Origin: Bifidobacterium aerophilum
GTDB lineage: Bacteria > Actinomycetota > Actinomycetes > Actinomycetales > Bifidobacteriaceae
Reading direction: 5' to 3'
DNA: 64,000 nt
Assembly (NCBI RefSeq): GCF_010667685.1
Contig: NZ_WHZW01000002.1
Location: 1-64,000, forward strand
The notes under the pieces were generated by a model. That model searched no databases. It saw nothing but the letters and a program-made list of their open reading frames with translations, and was not told the DNA's origin. A program made the position numbers and the translations under genes. This document shows positions 17,551-24,836 of this stretch, piece by piece; within the stretch, counting starts at the first letter, position 1, and each line of letters begins with the position of its first letter.

Positions 17551-17718
17551 GTCTACCGTCGTCTACCCGTCTACCCCTACTGCCGTAAGGGTTTCGACCG
17601 TCTACCAAACCGTCTACCAGCGTCTACCGGACACGAAAAACCGGTAGACGGTAGACGACGGTAGACGGTCACGGTAGACGGTCAAACCCCAATGATTCCA
17701 AGGGGTAGACGGGTAGAC
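17551..17718. repeat. Symmetric 12-copy iteron palindrome (candidate replication origin)
   Basis: Six copies of GTCTACC start at 17551, 17561, 17569, 17600, 17612 and 17622. Six inverted copies (GGTAGAC) start at 17643, 17650, 17660, 17673, 17704 and 17712. The spacing is nearly mirror-symmetric, including a 31-base step on each side, around a centre near 17635 that holds a short A-rich stretch. It fills the gap between the ATPase and recombinase genes. An origin recognised by the upstream ATPase is the favoured reading; recombinase binding is an alternative. Confidence 0.75.
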
Positions 17719-17746
17719 GGCAAAAACCGGTCAGAAAGAAGAAACG

Positions 17747-18715
17747 ATGAACATGGATATGAGCAAACTACCCGCCTCGTGGCGTGATCCCGTCGCGGGC
17801 TTCATCGAGTACAAACGCGCGGGCGGTTGCAGCGAGAAGACACTACTCACCCGCTACTACCAGCTACGACACTTCGCGGACACCTCAGACACGCCGCCCG
17901 AACAGGTCACGACCGGGCAGCTCGTGGAGGCGCTCGCGGACGGGCGCTCGCAGGACTCGCGCAAGGGACTGCGCAACTGCTTCGCCACGTTCTTCCGCTG
18001 GATGAAGGCGGCGGGACTCGCCGACCACGACCCGGCCGCGACGCTGCCGAACGTCAGGAAGCCGCGCCCGCACCCCAAGCCGTGCCCCGACCGGTACATC
18101 ACCGCCGCATTGGAGAAGGCCACGAGCGCCGAGCGCGTCATGATCCTCTTGGCGGCGGAATGCGGGCTGAGACGCGCCGAGATCGCCCAAGTGCACCGCG
18201 ACGACGTGATCGGCACGCAGGGCGCGTACTCGCTCGTCGTGCACGGCAAGGGCGGCAAACAGCGCATAGTGCCCCTACCCGACGACCTCGCCGAGACGAT
18301 CACGCACTGCGGCGGCTGGATGTTCCCCGGACGATGGAAGGGCCACTGCGAGGAATCGCACATAGGCAAGCACATATCACGCCTATTGCCGGAAGGATAC
18401 GGCCCGCACAAGCTGCGCCACCGGTTCGCCACCGTCGCGTACCAGCACTCGCACGACATGCTCGCCGTCAGCACCGCCCTAGGCCACGCAAGCACCGAAA
18501 CCACGCAAATCTACGTGGCGCTCGCCAACGAATCGCTTCGCGGACTCGTGGACGCGGCAACGATCGTGGAAAGGAAAAGCGACCGGGCGACGCCTTCCAC
18601 GGACGCCGCCCGGCCGATGGGCTGCGCCGCCGCCGCGAACACGGCAACGACGCATCACCACCCACCCAGAACGCAACGATACACGCCCGCACCACGGAAA
18701 GGAAGCACACGATGA
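17747..18715 (+). CDS. XerC/D-like tyrosine recombinase of the integrated element
   Basis: 322 residues: an N-terminal SAM-like core-binding domain (about 10-95) and a catalytic domain with Arg in CGLRRAEIAQ, Lys in GKGGKQRIV, HKLRHRF (His-x-x-Arg) and LGHASTETTQIYV containing the late His and nucleophile Tyr. A low-complexity, Ala/Thr/His-rich tail (about 275-322) follows. It is a second recombinase besides the tRNA-proximal integrase. Resolution of multimers, or integration or inversion at the adjacent palindromic array, are possible roles. The stop overlaps the next start (ATGA). Confidence 0.82.
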   Translation: MNMDMSKLPASWRDPVAGFIEYKRAGGCSEKTLLTRYYQLRHFADTSDTPPEQVTTGQLVEALADGRSQDSRKGLRNCFATFFRWMKAAGLADHDPAATLPNVRKPRPHPKPCPDRYITAALEKATSAERVMILLAAECGLRRAEIAQVHRDDVIGTQGAYSLVVHGKGGKQRIVPLPDDLAETITHCGGWMFPGRWKGHCEESHIGKHISRLLPEGYGPHKLRHRFATVAYQHSHDMLAVSTALGHASTETTQIYVALANESLRGLVDAATIVERKSDRATPSTDAARPMGCAAAANTATTHHHPPRTQRYTPAPRKGSTR

Positions 18716-18891
18716 CAACAGCCGACAACGACGGCGCGGAACCGGAACCGTACGCGCACATGAGCCGGGCGCAGCTCATACGCTGCATCCAATCGCTCAC
18801 CATCGAATCGGCCCGGCACCGACGCGGCAAACGCTCGTGGAAGACCTACGCGCAACGACTGGAACGGGAAATCGGACATGATGTAGAATGA
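18712..18891 (+). CDS. Small hypothetical protein
   Basis: 59 residues, MTTADNDGAEPEP at the N-terminus and a basic helical C-terminus (RHRRGKRSWKTYAQRLEREIG). It is translationally coupled to the recombinase (ATGA overlap), with GGAAAGGAAG just upstream. It may be a small partner of the recombinase; no family is recognised. Confidence 0.55.
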   Translation: MTTADNDGAEPEPYAHMSRAQLIRCIQSLTIESARHRRGKRSWKTYAQRLEREIGHDVE

Positions 18892-18900
18892 CATGCAGCA

Positions 18901-18971
18901 CAAGCCCCTGTGGCTTGATGCAGAAGGCAGCCGGACGGCGCACCAACAACAGCGCCCGCCCGACTGCCTTC
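18901..18971 (+). promoter_or_regulatory. Two stem-loops in the leader of the capsid gene
   Basis: CAAGCC/GGCTTG (18901-18906 and 18912-18917) and GAAGGCAG/CTGCCTTC (18923-18930 and 18964-18971, with an inner GGCGC/GCGCC pair) fill the gap before the capsid gene. They could terminate early transcripts or form a regulated leader for late expression; no U-tract follows. Confidence 0.45.
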
Positions 18972-19017
18972 ACTGGTTTTCCGGACGCGGCGCACACCCA
19001 CGAAAGGAAACCACATC

Positions 19018-19920
19018 ATGCCAATCGCCACGTCAAACGGCGTACAGGCCGGAACCAAGGTCGTTCGCAGCGAGATGTTCTATCCCGCCCGCGACATCAT
19101 CCCCACGGCGCTGGTCTACCAGCTCGCCACCAACTGCGGCACCATCGAAGGCGACGAACCGGTGGTAAGCATCCCGATCATCATGCCGATGACAGCGGCC
19201 GAGATCATCGCCGAGGGCGAGGAAATCCCCGAGACCGACGCGCTCATGCAATCCATCGACATCCGCACGTACAAGGTCAGCATCCTGTCCGCCGCATCCA
19301 ACGAGATCGCCGTATACGGCAACACCTCCGACGAGATACAGGACATGCTCGGAGCCGCCATGATCAAGGCGATCGTGGACAAGGCCGACGCGATCCTCCT
19401 GCAGAACACCCCGACCACGGACAGTGAAGGCGGCAGGAAGGGGCCGGCCGGACTGTTCAACGCGCCCGGCATCACCACCGGATACACCATCACCACCGGC
19501 AACACGATCCCCAACACGCTCGGCCCGCTCGTGGACGCGCTCGCCGCCGTGGCCGCGAAGGGAGCACGCCCCACGCACTTGGTGATGAACTTCGCCACAT
19601 GGGCCAAGCTGCTCAACCTCAAGTACGCGGACGGACGGCCGATCATCGCACCGGACGTGGCGAACAGCCCCGCCCCGGTCATCTACGGCGTTCCCGTGGT
19701 CATCAACGCCCAAGCACCGGACGACAAGATACTCATCAACGACAGCAACGTCGTATACGCGGCCGTCAGCCAAGTACGCGCCGCGTCGAGCGACCACGAC
19801 AAGTTCAGGAACGACGCCGTCACGTTCCGCACCACGTTCCGCTTCGGCTTCGGCAGCACCAACCCCGAACGGCTCGCCGTCGTGGACATCGCCGCCGCGA
19901 CCACCGGCAAGGGGGCGTGA
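19018..19920 (+). CDS. HK97-fold-like major capsid protein
   Basis: 300 residues with the sequence logic of actinophage capsid proteins. There is an N-terminal region without a long delta domain. Then SIPIIMPMTAAEIIAEGEEI and a helix/loop region (SNEIAVYGNTSDEIQDMLGAAMIKAIVDKADAILL). A P-domain-like segment follows (THLVMNFATWAKLLNLKYADGRPI), then YGVPVVINAQAP and the C-terminal RTTFRFGFGSTNPERLAVVDI. It has a good ribosome-binding site (GAAAGG). Encoding its own capsid would let the element package itself in particles of its own size, but no portal or terminase gene is present. Confidence 0.78.
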   Translation: MPIATSNGVQAGTKVVRSEMFYPARDIIPTALVYQLATNCGTIEGDEPVVSIPIIMPMTAAEIIAEGEEIPETDALMQSIDIRTYKVSILSAASNEIAVYGNTSDEIQDMLGAAMIKAIVDKADAILLQNTPTTDSEGGRKGPAGLFNAPGITTGYTITTGNTIPNTLGPLVDALAAVAAKGARPTHLVMNFATWAKLLNLKYADGRPIIAPDVANSPAPVIYGVPVVINAQAPDDKILINDSNVVYAAVSQVRAASSDHDKFRNDAVTFRTTFRFGFGSTNPERLAVVDIAAATTGKGA

Positions 19921-20270
19921 TGGACGACAACGACAACGCCACCACGGGCGATGAAACGACGCCGGCCGGCGACCGTATCGCGCAGCTCGAAGCGAAGATC
20001 GCCGAATACGAGGCCGAGGAAGCACGGCGAGCCGCCGAACAGCAGTACGCCGAATGGGTCAGACAGGTAAGCGAGCAGAACGACATACCCGCCGAGATAC
20101 TGCGAGGCGACACGCTCGAGGAACTGCAAGCCCACGCCGCCGCGCTCGCCCCGATCATCCACCCCCGTCCCAAGGTTCCCGCCGTCCACGGCGTCGACCG
20201 ACAGCCCGAAGGCAACCCCTTCATAAAAAACAACAACATCCTGCGCGACCTGCGCTACCTCAACTACTAA
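19920..20270 (+). CDS. Scaffold-like coiled-coil protein following the capsid gene
   Basis: 116 residues; the start overlaps the capsid stop (TGATG). An acidic N-terminus is followed by a coiled coil (about 18-50, DRIAQLEAKIAEYEAEEARRAAEQQ). Then comes IPAEILRGDTLEELQAHAAALAPII, a pattern common in actinophage scaffolding proteins, and a basic/hydrophobic end (FIKNNNILRDLRYLNY) that could bind the capsid shell. Scaffold genes usually precede the capsid gene, so the reversed order is odd. The assignment rests on sequence character, not on a search. Confidence 0.6.
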   Translation: MDDNDNATTGDETTPAGDRIAQLEAKIAEYEAEEARRAAEQQYAEWVRQVSEQNDIPAEILRGDTLEELQAHAAALAPIIHPRPKVPAVHGVDRQPEGNPFIKNNNILRDLRYLNY

Positions 20271-20295
20271 CCCGACACGAAAGGAAACCCACACC

Positions 20296-20508
20296 ATGAG
20301 CACGAACACCTTCACCGAAACCCGCAACCCGGACGGAACCACCACCATGCACGTCAACGACACCATGCAAGCAAAACTCTCATTCGCCAAGGCAACCCAC
20401 GCGCTCGCCGAGGAAGCCGCGCTGATCGACCTCGAAGCCAAATGCAGAGCGGCCGACGCGCTCGCCGCCATCGCCGACGCGCTGACCGCACGCAACGACG
20501 GCGAGTGA
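20296..20508 (+). CDS. Small hypothetical protein
   Basis: 70 residues, GAAAGGAAACCCACACC upstream. A beta-like N-terminus (TFTETRNPDGTTTMHVNDTMQAKL) is followed by an Ala-rich helix. Position between scaffold-like and HNH genes suggests a morphogenetic or decoration role, but nothing in the sequence proves it. Confidence 0.6.
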   Translation: MSTNTFTETRNPDGTTTMHVNDTMQAKLSFAKATHALAEEAALIDLEAKCRAADALAAIADALTARNDGE

Positions 20509-20565
20509 CACACGACAGGCCGACCGGATCACCCGGCCGGCCTTCCCATATCCAAAGGAGGAACC

Positions 20566-20928
20566 GTGAGCGGCAACCCCCGCAAACGCAACGGCCACCG
20601 CCGACGCTTGGAGCAGCAGCGATGGCGACACATGCAGGCCGACTGCTACATATGCTTCCGCCCCATCGACTACACGCTGCGTTCGCCCAACCCGTACAGC
20701 TTCGTGATCGACGAGACGATACCCTTGGCAAGAGGCGGCACCCTGACACACGACAACAGCGGGCCGGCGCACCGATGGTGCAACGCCATCAAAGGCACAC
20801 ACAGTCTGGCATGGGCGCGTGACCGCGTCGCATGGCTCATCGCCCACGGCCAAGCACCACAACACGACACCACGCCATCGGCTTCGACGCCGATCCGCTG
20901 CTCGAACTGGTTCGGGGGTGGGGAGTAG
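20566..20928 (+). CDS. HNH endonuclease-like protein
   Basis: 120 residues from a GTG preceded by AAAGGAGG. CYICFRPIDY gives a Cys pair; the nuclease core is VIDETIPLARGGTLTHDNSGPAHRWCNAIKG. The first histidine of the usual DHxxPxxxGG is replaced by glutamate (DETIP). The later N...H...N of the family is present. HNH proteins beside capsid or terminase genes help cleave DNA for packaging in HK97-like phages, so this may be the element's packaging nuclease. Activity is uncertain given the substitution. Confidence 0.72.
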   Translation: MSGNPRKRNGHRRRLEQQRWRHMQADCYICFRPIDYTLRSPNPYSFVIDETIPLARGGTLTHDNSGPAHRWCNAIKGTHSLAWARDRVAWLIAHGQAPQHDTTPSASTPIRCSNWFGGGE

Positions 20929-21114
20929 CCCCCACCCGCCCCCGCCACGGCCACCACGGGCAAAGGGCCAGTTTTTCCCCGGACGTTTTTCCACAGGGAA
21001 AACCACGCGCCAAAACAACGAAAACCATTGGAATCAAGCCAATACGGCAACTCTCAAAACATCGAAATTCACCACATCATCACAAGTAAGCGAACAGAAA
21101 ACGGAAGGACTGAA

Positions 21115-22398
21115 ATGGCTAAGGCATGGATAGTTGACGAGTGGCTGAGGGATGATGCGCCGGCAAGTGCCCGGCGTCTGTTGAACGCGGCGAAGTACCC
21201 GGAGAGGGTGGCTTGCCGTATCCCGGAAAGGTATCGCAAGGCGCGTTTCGGCAGGGGTAAGCGTTGGCGCGTGCAATGGTTCGAGAACGGCGGGCGCAAG
21301 ACGGGGCGTAGTTTCGCCGCCAAGAAGGATGCCGAGAAGATGGTTTCGGCGATCTCCGACGATCAGTATTCGGGGCGTTACATCAACGAGGCGGATCGTA
21401 ATAGGACGTTTCGGGATGTGTGCGGCGAGTACATGGCCGGCAAGCATGGCGTGAAGCATTCGACGCTGCGCGGCTATGAGCGGTATCTGCGTATGTACGC
21501 GCTGCCGATGTGGGGTGGGCGCGCCGTGGGATCGATCACGCGGGCTGAGGTGTCCAAGTGGGTCGGCGAACTGAGGGACGGCACGGCCCCGCATGATTTC
21601 AAGGGCGAGCGCGAGCCGAGAGGCCAACTAAGCGAGAACTATGTCAAGAACGTGTTCAAGGCCACGAAAATGGTGGTGAACTATGCGAAGGCCAACCGGC
21701 TGATACTCGATAATCCGTTCGACGGTGTAGAGCTTCCGAGAGACAACAAGCCGGACGACAGCATGGTGTTTCTTGATTACGCTCAGGTGGAACGGCTGGC
21801 CGGCGCATGTCTGCCCGGTGATGATCTTCTGGTTCGGATGCTGGCGTACACGGGGCTGCGTCCAAGCGAGATGATGGCGTTACACGTCTCCGATCTCGAT
21901 TTCGCCGGGCGACGCATCAATGTGGTGAGGAACTTCACCGAAGACAAGAGCGGCAGGCAAGTGGAAGGCACGCCGAAGACGTGGGAGGTTCGGCAGGTAG
22001 CCATACCCGCTTTCCTTGTGGACGATCTGCGAGCGCATTGTCATGGCCGGGATGCGGACTGGTATGTATTCACGTCGCGCAAGGGCAAGCGGCTTAATCT
22101 GTCGAACTGGAGACGGCGCAACTTCTCAAATGCCGCGAAGCGTGCGAAACTGGACGACATACCCGGCTTGCGACCGTACTCGCTGCGTCACACCTATGCT
22201 TCGCTGGCGATCGCTGCCGGCTGCGACGTGAAGACGCTTCAGAATGCGATGGGGCATAAGAACGCCACGGAGACGCTGAACACATACGCGATGCTCTGGC
22301 CGGACAGGCTGGATGAGGTGGCCGACGCATTGGCGGAAAACAGGGCGGCGACGTTGAGTGCACGCCATTGCACACCGAACGCAGATTTCATCGAATAG
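21115..22398 (+). CDS. int: Tyrosine-recombinase integrase of the integrated element
   Basis: 427 residues. An N-terminal AP2/arm-type segment (GKRWRVQWFENGGRKTGRSFAAKKDAEKM) is followed by a core-binding domain (about 100-190) and the catalytic domain: Arg in YTGLRPSEMMAL, LRPYSLRHTYASL (with Tyr in place of the first His, frequent in actinobacterial integrases), and MGHKNATETLNTY with the late His and the nucleophilic Tyr. ATG at 21115 has GGAAGGA upstream; the longer in-frame extension has no such site. It ends 39 bases from the attachment repeat, as expected for the integrase that put the element into tRNA-Arg. Confidence 0.9.
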   Translation: MAKAWIVDEWLRDDAPASARRLLNAAKYPERVACRIPERYRKARFGRGKRWRVQWFENGGRKTGRSFAAKKDAEKMVSAISDDQYSGRYINEADRNRTFRDVCGEYMAGKHGVKHSTLRGYERYLRMYALPMWGGRAVGSITRAEVSKWVGELRDGTAPHDFKGEREPRGQLSENYVKNVFKATKMVVNYAKANRLILDNPFDGVELPRDNKPDDSMVFLDYAQVERLAGACLPGDDLLVRMLAYTGLRPSEMMALHVSDLDFAGRRINVVRNFTEDKSGRQVEGTPKTWEVRQVAIPAFLVDDLRAHCHGRDADWYVFTSRKGKRLNLSNWRRRNFSNAAKRAKLDDIPGLRPYSLRHTYASLAIAAGCDVKTLQNAMGHKNATETLNTYAMLWPDRLDEVADALAENRAATLSARHCTPNADFIE

Positions 22399-22400
22399 GC

Positions 22401-22436
22401 AAAGCCCTTGGAACCGTGTGATTCCAAGGGCTTTTA
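22401..22436. terminator. Terminator serving both integrase and tRNA-Arg
   Basis: AAAGCCCTTGGAA (22401-22413) pairs with TTCCAAGGGCTTT (22422-22434), with T-rich ends on both strands. It ends the integrase transcript and, on the minus strand, follows the tRNA 3' end. It matches the hairpin at 14120-14154, so the element carries a copy of the tRNA terminator. Confidence 0.85.
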
Positions 22437-22477
22437 CGTGACCCCGGCCGGGCTCGAACCGGCGACCCTGAGATTAG
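22437..22477. repeat. Right attachment site inside tRNA-Arg
   Basis: 41 bases identical to 14161-14201. The identity ends inside the anticodon loop, the usual crossover zone for tyrosine recombinases that use tRNA genes. Confidence 0.88.
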
Positions 22478-22512
22478 AAGTCACATGCTCTATCCAGCTG
22501 AGCTACGGGGCC
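22439..22512 (-). tRNA. tRNA-Arg (anticodon TCT)
   Basis: A complete cloverleaf: acceptor GGCCCCG/CGGGGTC (one G-T pair), D-arm GCTC/GAGC, anticodon loop CTTCTAA giving TCT, and T-arm with TTCGAGC. 74 nt including the discriminator A; CCA is not encoded. The 3' half is supplied by the integrated element. The predicted tRNA reads AGA/AGG. Confidence 0.93.
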
Positions 22513-22579
22513 AAACGAAGGGATAGTATACCAGCATGCCGGTACTTGGCCCGCTGTGATCCGTCGGCCAGTAATGACG

Positions 22580-22945
22580 TCAGTCATACTGAGACAATGG
22601 TTTATAAACAACGTTATCAAAAGAATCTAATCTATTATTGGCAGAATCATAAATATCCAGATACATGGAATTCAGCCGTATATGATCTTTTCTCCACTCT
22701 AATAAGTAATAATGATAGTCATATCTATGATACGGATCACTAATATACGTCACCGATATATAATAGCCATCTTGGATATAGTCCTTGAAAACTTTCTTCT
22801 GTTGTATATCAGAAGAAGACACTCCTTGCTCCATGGAATAATCAGAGAATTTCATTATGGCCAAAGCGCGTTGAATCGGAAAGTAGTACAAAAAAACCAT
22901 CAGCAGTACTGAAAGGCAAATGATAAATATTTTTCTCTTAGCCAT
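22580..22945 (-). CDS. Small membrane-anchored protein, DUF3139-like
   Basis: 121 residues. One N-terminal membrane helix (about 5-22, IFIICLSVLLMVFLYYFP) precedes an extracellular domain with the pattern FKDYIQDGYYISVTYISDPYHRYDYHYYL, reminiscent of the DUF3139 family of small secreted proteins. It is AT-rich. The start overlaps the preceding gene's stop by 8 bases, so translation is coupled to the secreted hydrolase. An upstream in-frame extension lies inside that gene and is not used here. Confidence 0.65.
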   Translation of the reverse strand: MAKRKIFIICLSVLLMVFLYYFPIQRALAIMKFSDYSMEQGVSSSDIQQKKVFKDYIQDGYYISVTYISDPYHRYDYHYYLLEWRKDHIRLNSMYLDIYDSANNRLDSFDNVVYKPLSQYD

Positions 22946-23648
22946 ATTGTTGCACCAAACTAATTCCAGAGATGTCTTCATCGAGCCCATAAGGAACAAC
23001 GATACGCGTAAACGGAATCGTCGCACTGGGAGTTGACGGTCCATAATAATATGATTGCCATACTAGTTTTGAACAATAGGTTTTATCTGTCGAAGCTAGG
23101 TCAAGATTAATATAGTAAGTCGCTTTAGAGTTAACGTATGTTTTTCGAGCCCAATTAGCAGCAGCTGAGGCGACACTCGCGCTTTTATGTCTATATATCT
23201 TCGTCCACCCTCCTGGATACAAACTTCCCGTCCAAGCGAGTTGCGATACAGTTTCCGGATTTTTCCCAGGACCAGCAATATGCACAATCCGCAAATCACT
23301 ATAGGCAATCCCAGAATGTCCCGTTAAACCAAAAGAACTTGTAGCATTAGTTACAAATACATCTCCCGCTTTCATGGCATAATATGAAGCACGATTACTA
23401 TCGTACACTTTTTCAAATTCGGAAGATTCCTCCAACTCCTTTTCTAACCGAGCCGACCGAATATTAGTTTGATGCCAGATATCAAAACTAACGTCTTCGC
23501 CTAAAATACCATCCTCAAGAAGCTGCTGATACCTCGCATATTCTAAATTGTTGATGCTTTCCTCATTCCCTAGGGCATATGCCGTTGGAAAAGGCAATAT
23601 CAACAACATAACAATGGAAACAAACGCGGCAAGAATTCTTTTCCTCAT
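22938..23648 (-). CDS. Secreted permuted NlpC/P60-like (YiiX-type) hydrolase
   Basis: 236 residues with a signal peptide (about 1-27, ending in TAYA-L). The mature part contains AGDVFVTN, GLTGHSGIAYSD and, later, TYCSKLVWQSYY. This order (His motif before Cys motif) fits the circularly permuted papain-like NlpC/P60 group (YiiX/DUF830), whose members cleave peptide or amide bonds in the envelope. ATG at 23648 has GGAG 9 bases upstream. Low GC and its place beside a tRNA/insertion site point to transfer. Coupled to the DUF3139-like gene. Confidence 0.68.
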   Translation of the reverse strand: MRKRILAAFVSIVMLLILPFPTAYALGNEESINNLEYARYQQLLEDGILGEDVSFDIWHQTNIRSARLEKELEESSEFEKVYDSNRASYYAMKAGDVFVTNATSSFGLTGHSGIAYSDLRIVHIAGPGKNPETVSQLAWTGSLYPGGWTKIYRHKSASVASAAANWARKTYVNSKATYYINLDLASTDKTYCSKLVWQSYYYGPSTPSATIPFTRIVVPYGLDEDISGISLVQQYG

Positions 23649-23974
23649 AATAAGCATCTCCATCAAGTCAATACAGCACCATTGGTGAATGACATTGACA
23701 ACATAGTCGTTATTGGGAGTTTATCAAAAAATAAAACGATTGTCCATAGCCAGTTTCTCAAAATCGTCTCTCATCCAGCCTCACTCATTTTTGGATGATT
23801 ATTGAGCCTGACAACTAGTGATATGCTCATAAAACTACTGACTGGCACATGCGTAAAGAGTTCTGCGCCATTGCCGCATTCTCCAGTATTGTATTCCGCT
23901 CCCCTAGCGGCTTCTACTTGATTCTCAGTGGAAGCACCACACCTGTCCACGGTTGATTTCGGCCGACATTTGCA
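23649..23974. other. AT-rich intergenic stretch
   Basis: I see no gene here. It contains the upstream region of the hydrolase gene and then a gradual rise in GC towards the remnant genes at right. No repeat, tRNA or clear hairpin stands out. Confidence 0.5.
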
Positions 23975-24314
23975 TTGAATGTTGCATGTGATGCCGTATG
24001 GGCGGGCGAACAAGTGCTGTTCGGCGGCCGCGGCGGGATGCTGTCGGGCGTGGTCGTCACGGCCGACTCCCGTGACCTGTGTTATGCCGGCGTGGACGGG
24101 AATGGCGTGGACCGGTGGGTGCGTGACGCGTCGTACGACATCGTGCGCCCCGCCGTCGCGGATGCCGGCGATGCGGACACGGAGGTGAACGGCACGGGCG
24201 ACATGCTGTTCAAGCATGTCGCGGAACGGTTCGTGTGCCGGCTGGGCCACACGCTGCCCGAACCCGAGGCGATGCCGGCGCGCGTATGGCCCACTGGCAT
24301 CGGCAAACTCGAGC
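23975..24314 (+). pseudogene. Remnant of a hypothetical protein gene
   Basis: The frame reads like protein up to about 24314 (VLFGGRGGMLSGVVVTADSR then DRWVRDASYDIVRPAVADAG and LPEPEAMPARVWPTGIGKLE). It then becomes Arg/Gly-rich and runs on to 24520, under the phosphoesterase-like frame. Only a TTG start is available, without a ribosome-binding site. A truncated gene that has lost its start and stop is the likely explanation. No family is recognised. Confidence 0.4.
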
Positions 24315-24836
24315 ATGGATCGTATTCTGTTCGTCGGGGACATCCACGACAAGGCCGGTCTGGTCTGCCCGATGATCGACGAGACGGCCGATGCGACTGG
24401 CGCGGGCGTGATCGTCCTGTTGGGCGATCTGCTCAACGAGTGGGATGTCGACGTCCGGGCCGAGGCCGATTCGCTTGCCCTGCTGGCCGATTGGGTCGAA
24501 CGCCAACGCGAACGGCGTGAGGTGGTCGTGCTGCTCGGCGACCATTCCATGCTCGTCTACGACCGTGCGACCGGCGATGCATACCGTATCATCTCGTCCC
24601 GCGCTTCCGACGAGCGCACGGCCGGGGACGTGACTGACGACCGGATGCTCGCACGTCATCACCACACTACAAAGGAGACGCGGATGGGCGATGAGCTCGG
24701 CAAGGAGGAGGCCGTCAGATGCGGTTCACCGATCTGCCGGCGGCCGAGCGGGCCGAGCTGGACGCGTTCGGCCAGACGGTCGCGGCCGAGATGGAAGCGG
24801 GCGTCGGCCTGGAGGACGCGCGGCCGATCATCCTGA
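24315..24836 (+). pseudogene. Truncated calcineurin-like metallophosphoesterase
   Basis: The first 80 residues match a metallophosphoesterase start: LFVGDIHDKAG (metal-binding D-x-H) and VLLGDLLNEWD (GDxxD/N). The expected GNHD motif appears as LLGDHSML, with the conserved Asp absent, and the later metal-binding histidines are missing. From about 24719 the frame is the shadow of the HAD gene. It is probably a decayed or truncated enzyme of phage origin. Confidence 0.5.

Larger units (their letters stand above)
14161..22477. mobile_element. Integrated phage-satellite-like element in tRNA-Arg(TCT)
   Basis: A 41-bp direct repeat (14161-14201 and 22437-22477) made of the 3' part of tRNA-Arg bounds the region. 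The intact tRNA is at the right end beside the integrase, as expected for insertion into a tRNA 3' end. Inside are a repressor with twin operators, an excisionase-like protein, a replication-type ATPase, a palindromic iteron array, two tyrosine recombinases, an HK97-like capsid protein, a scaffold-like protein and an HNH protein. Portal, terminase, protease, tail, holin and lysin genes are absent. A satellite that borrows a helper phage's functions is the best reading; a decayed prophage is the alternative. Confidence 0.85.

Noticed and set aside
17551..17718. CRISPR array at the GTCTACC repeats
   Set aside because: Repeat unit is only 7 bp, spacing is irregular, half the copies are inverted, and no cas genes are nearby.
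23771..24550. 259-codon minus-strand frame
   Set aside because: Lies opposite the hypothetical and phosphoesterase remnants and has Ser/Thr/Arg-rich shadow composition.
24684..24836. Short gene starting ATGGGCGATGAG behind AAAGGAG
   Set aside because: Good ribosome-binding site, but after 12 codons it runs through the HAD gene in a shadow frame; more likely the tail of the phosphoesterase remnant.
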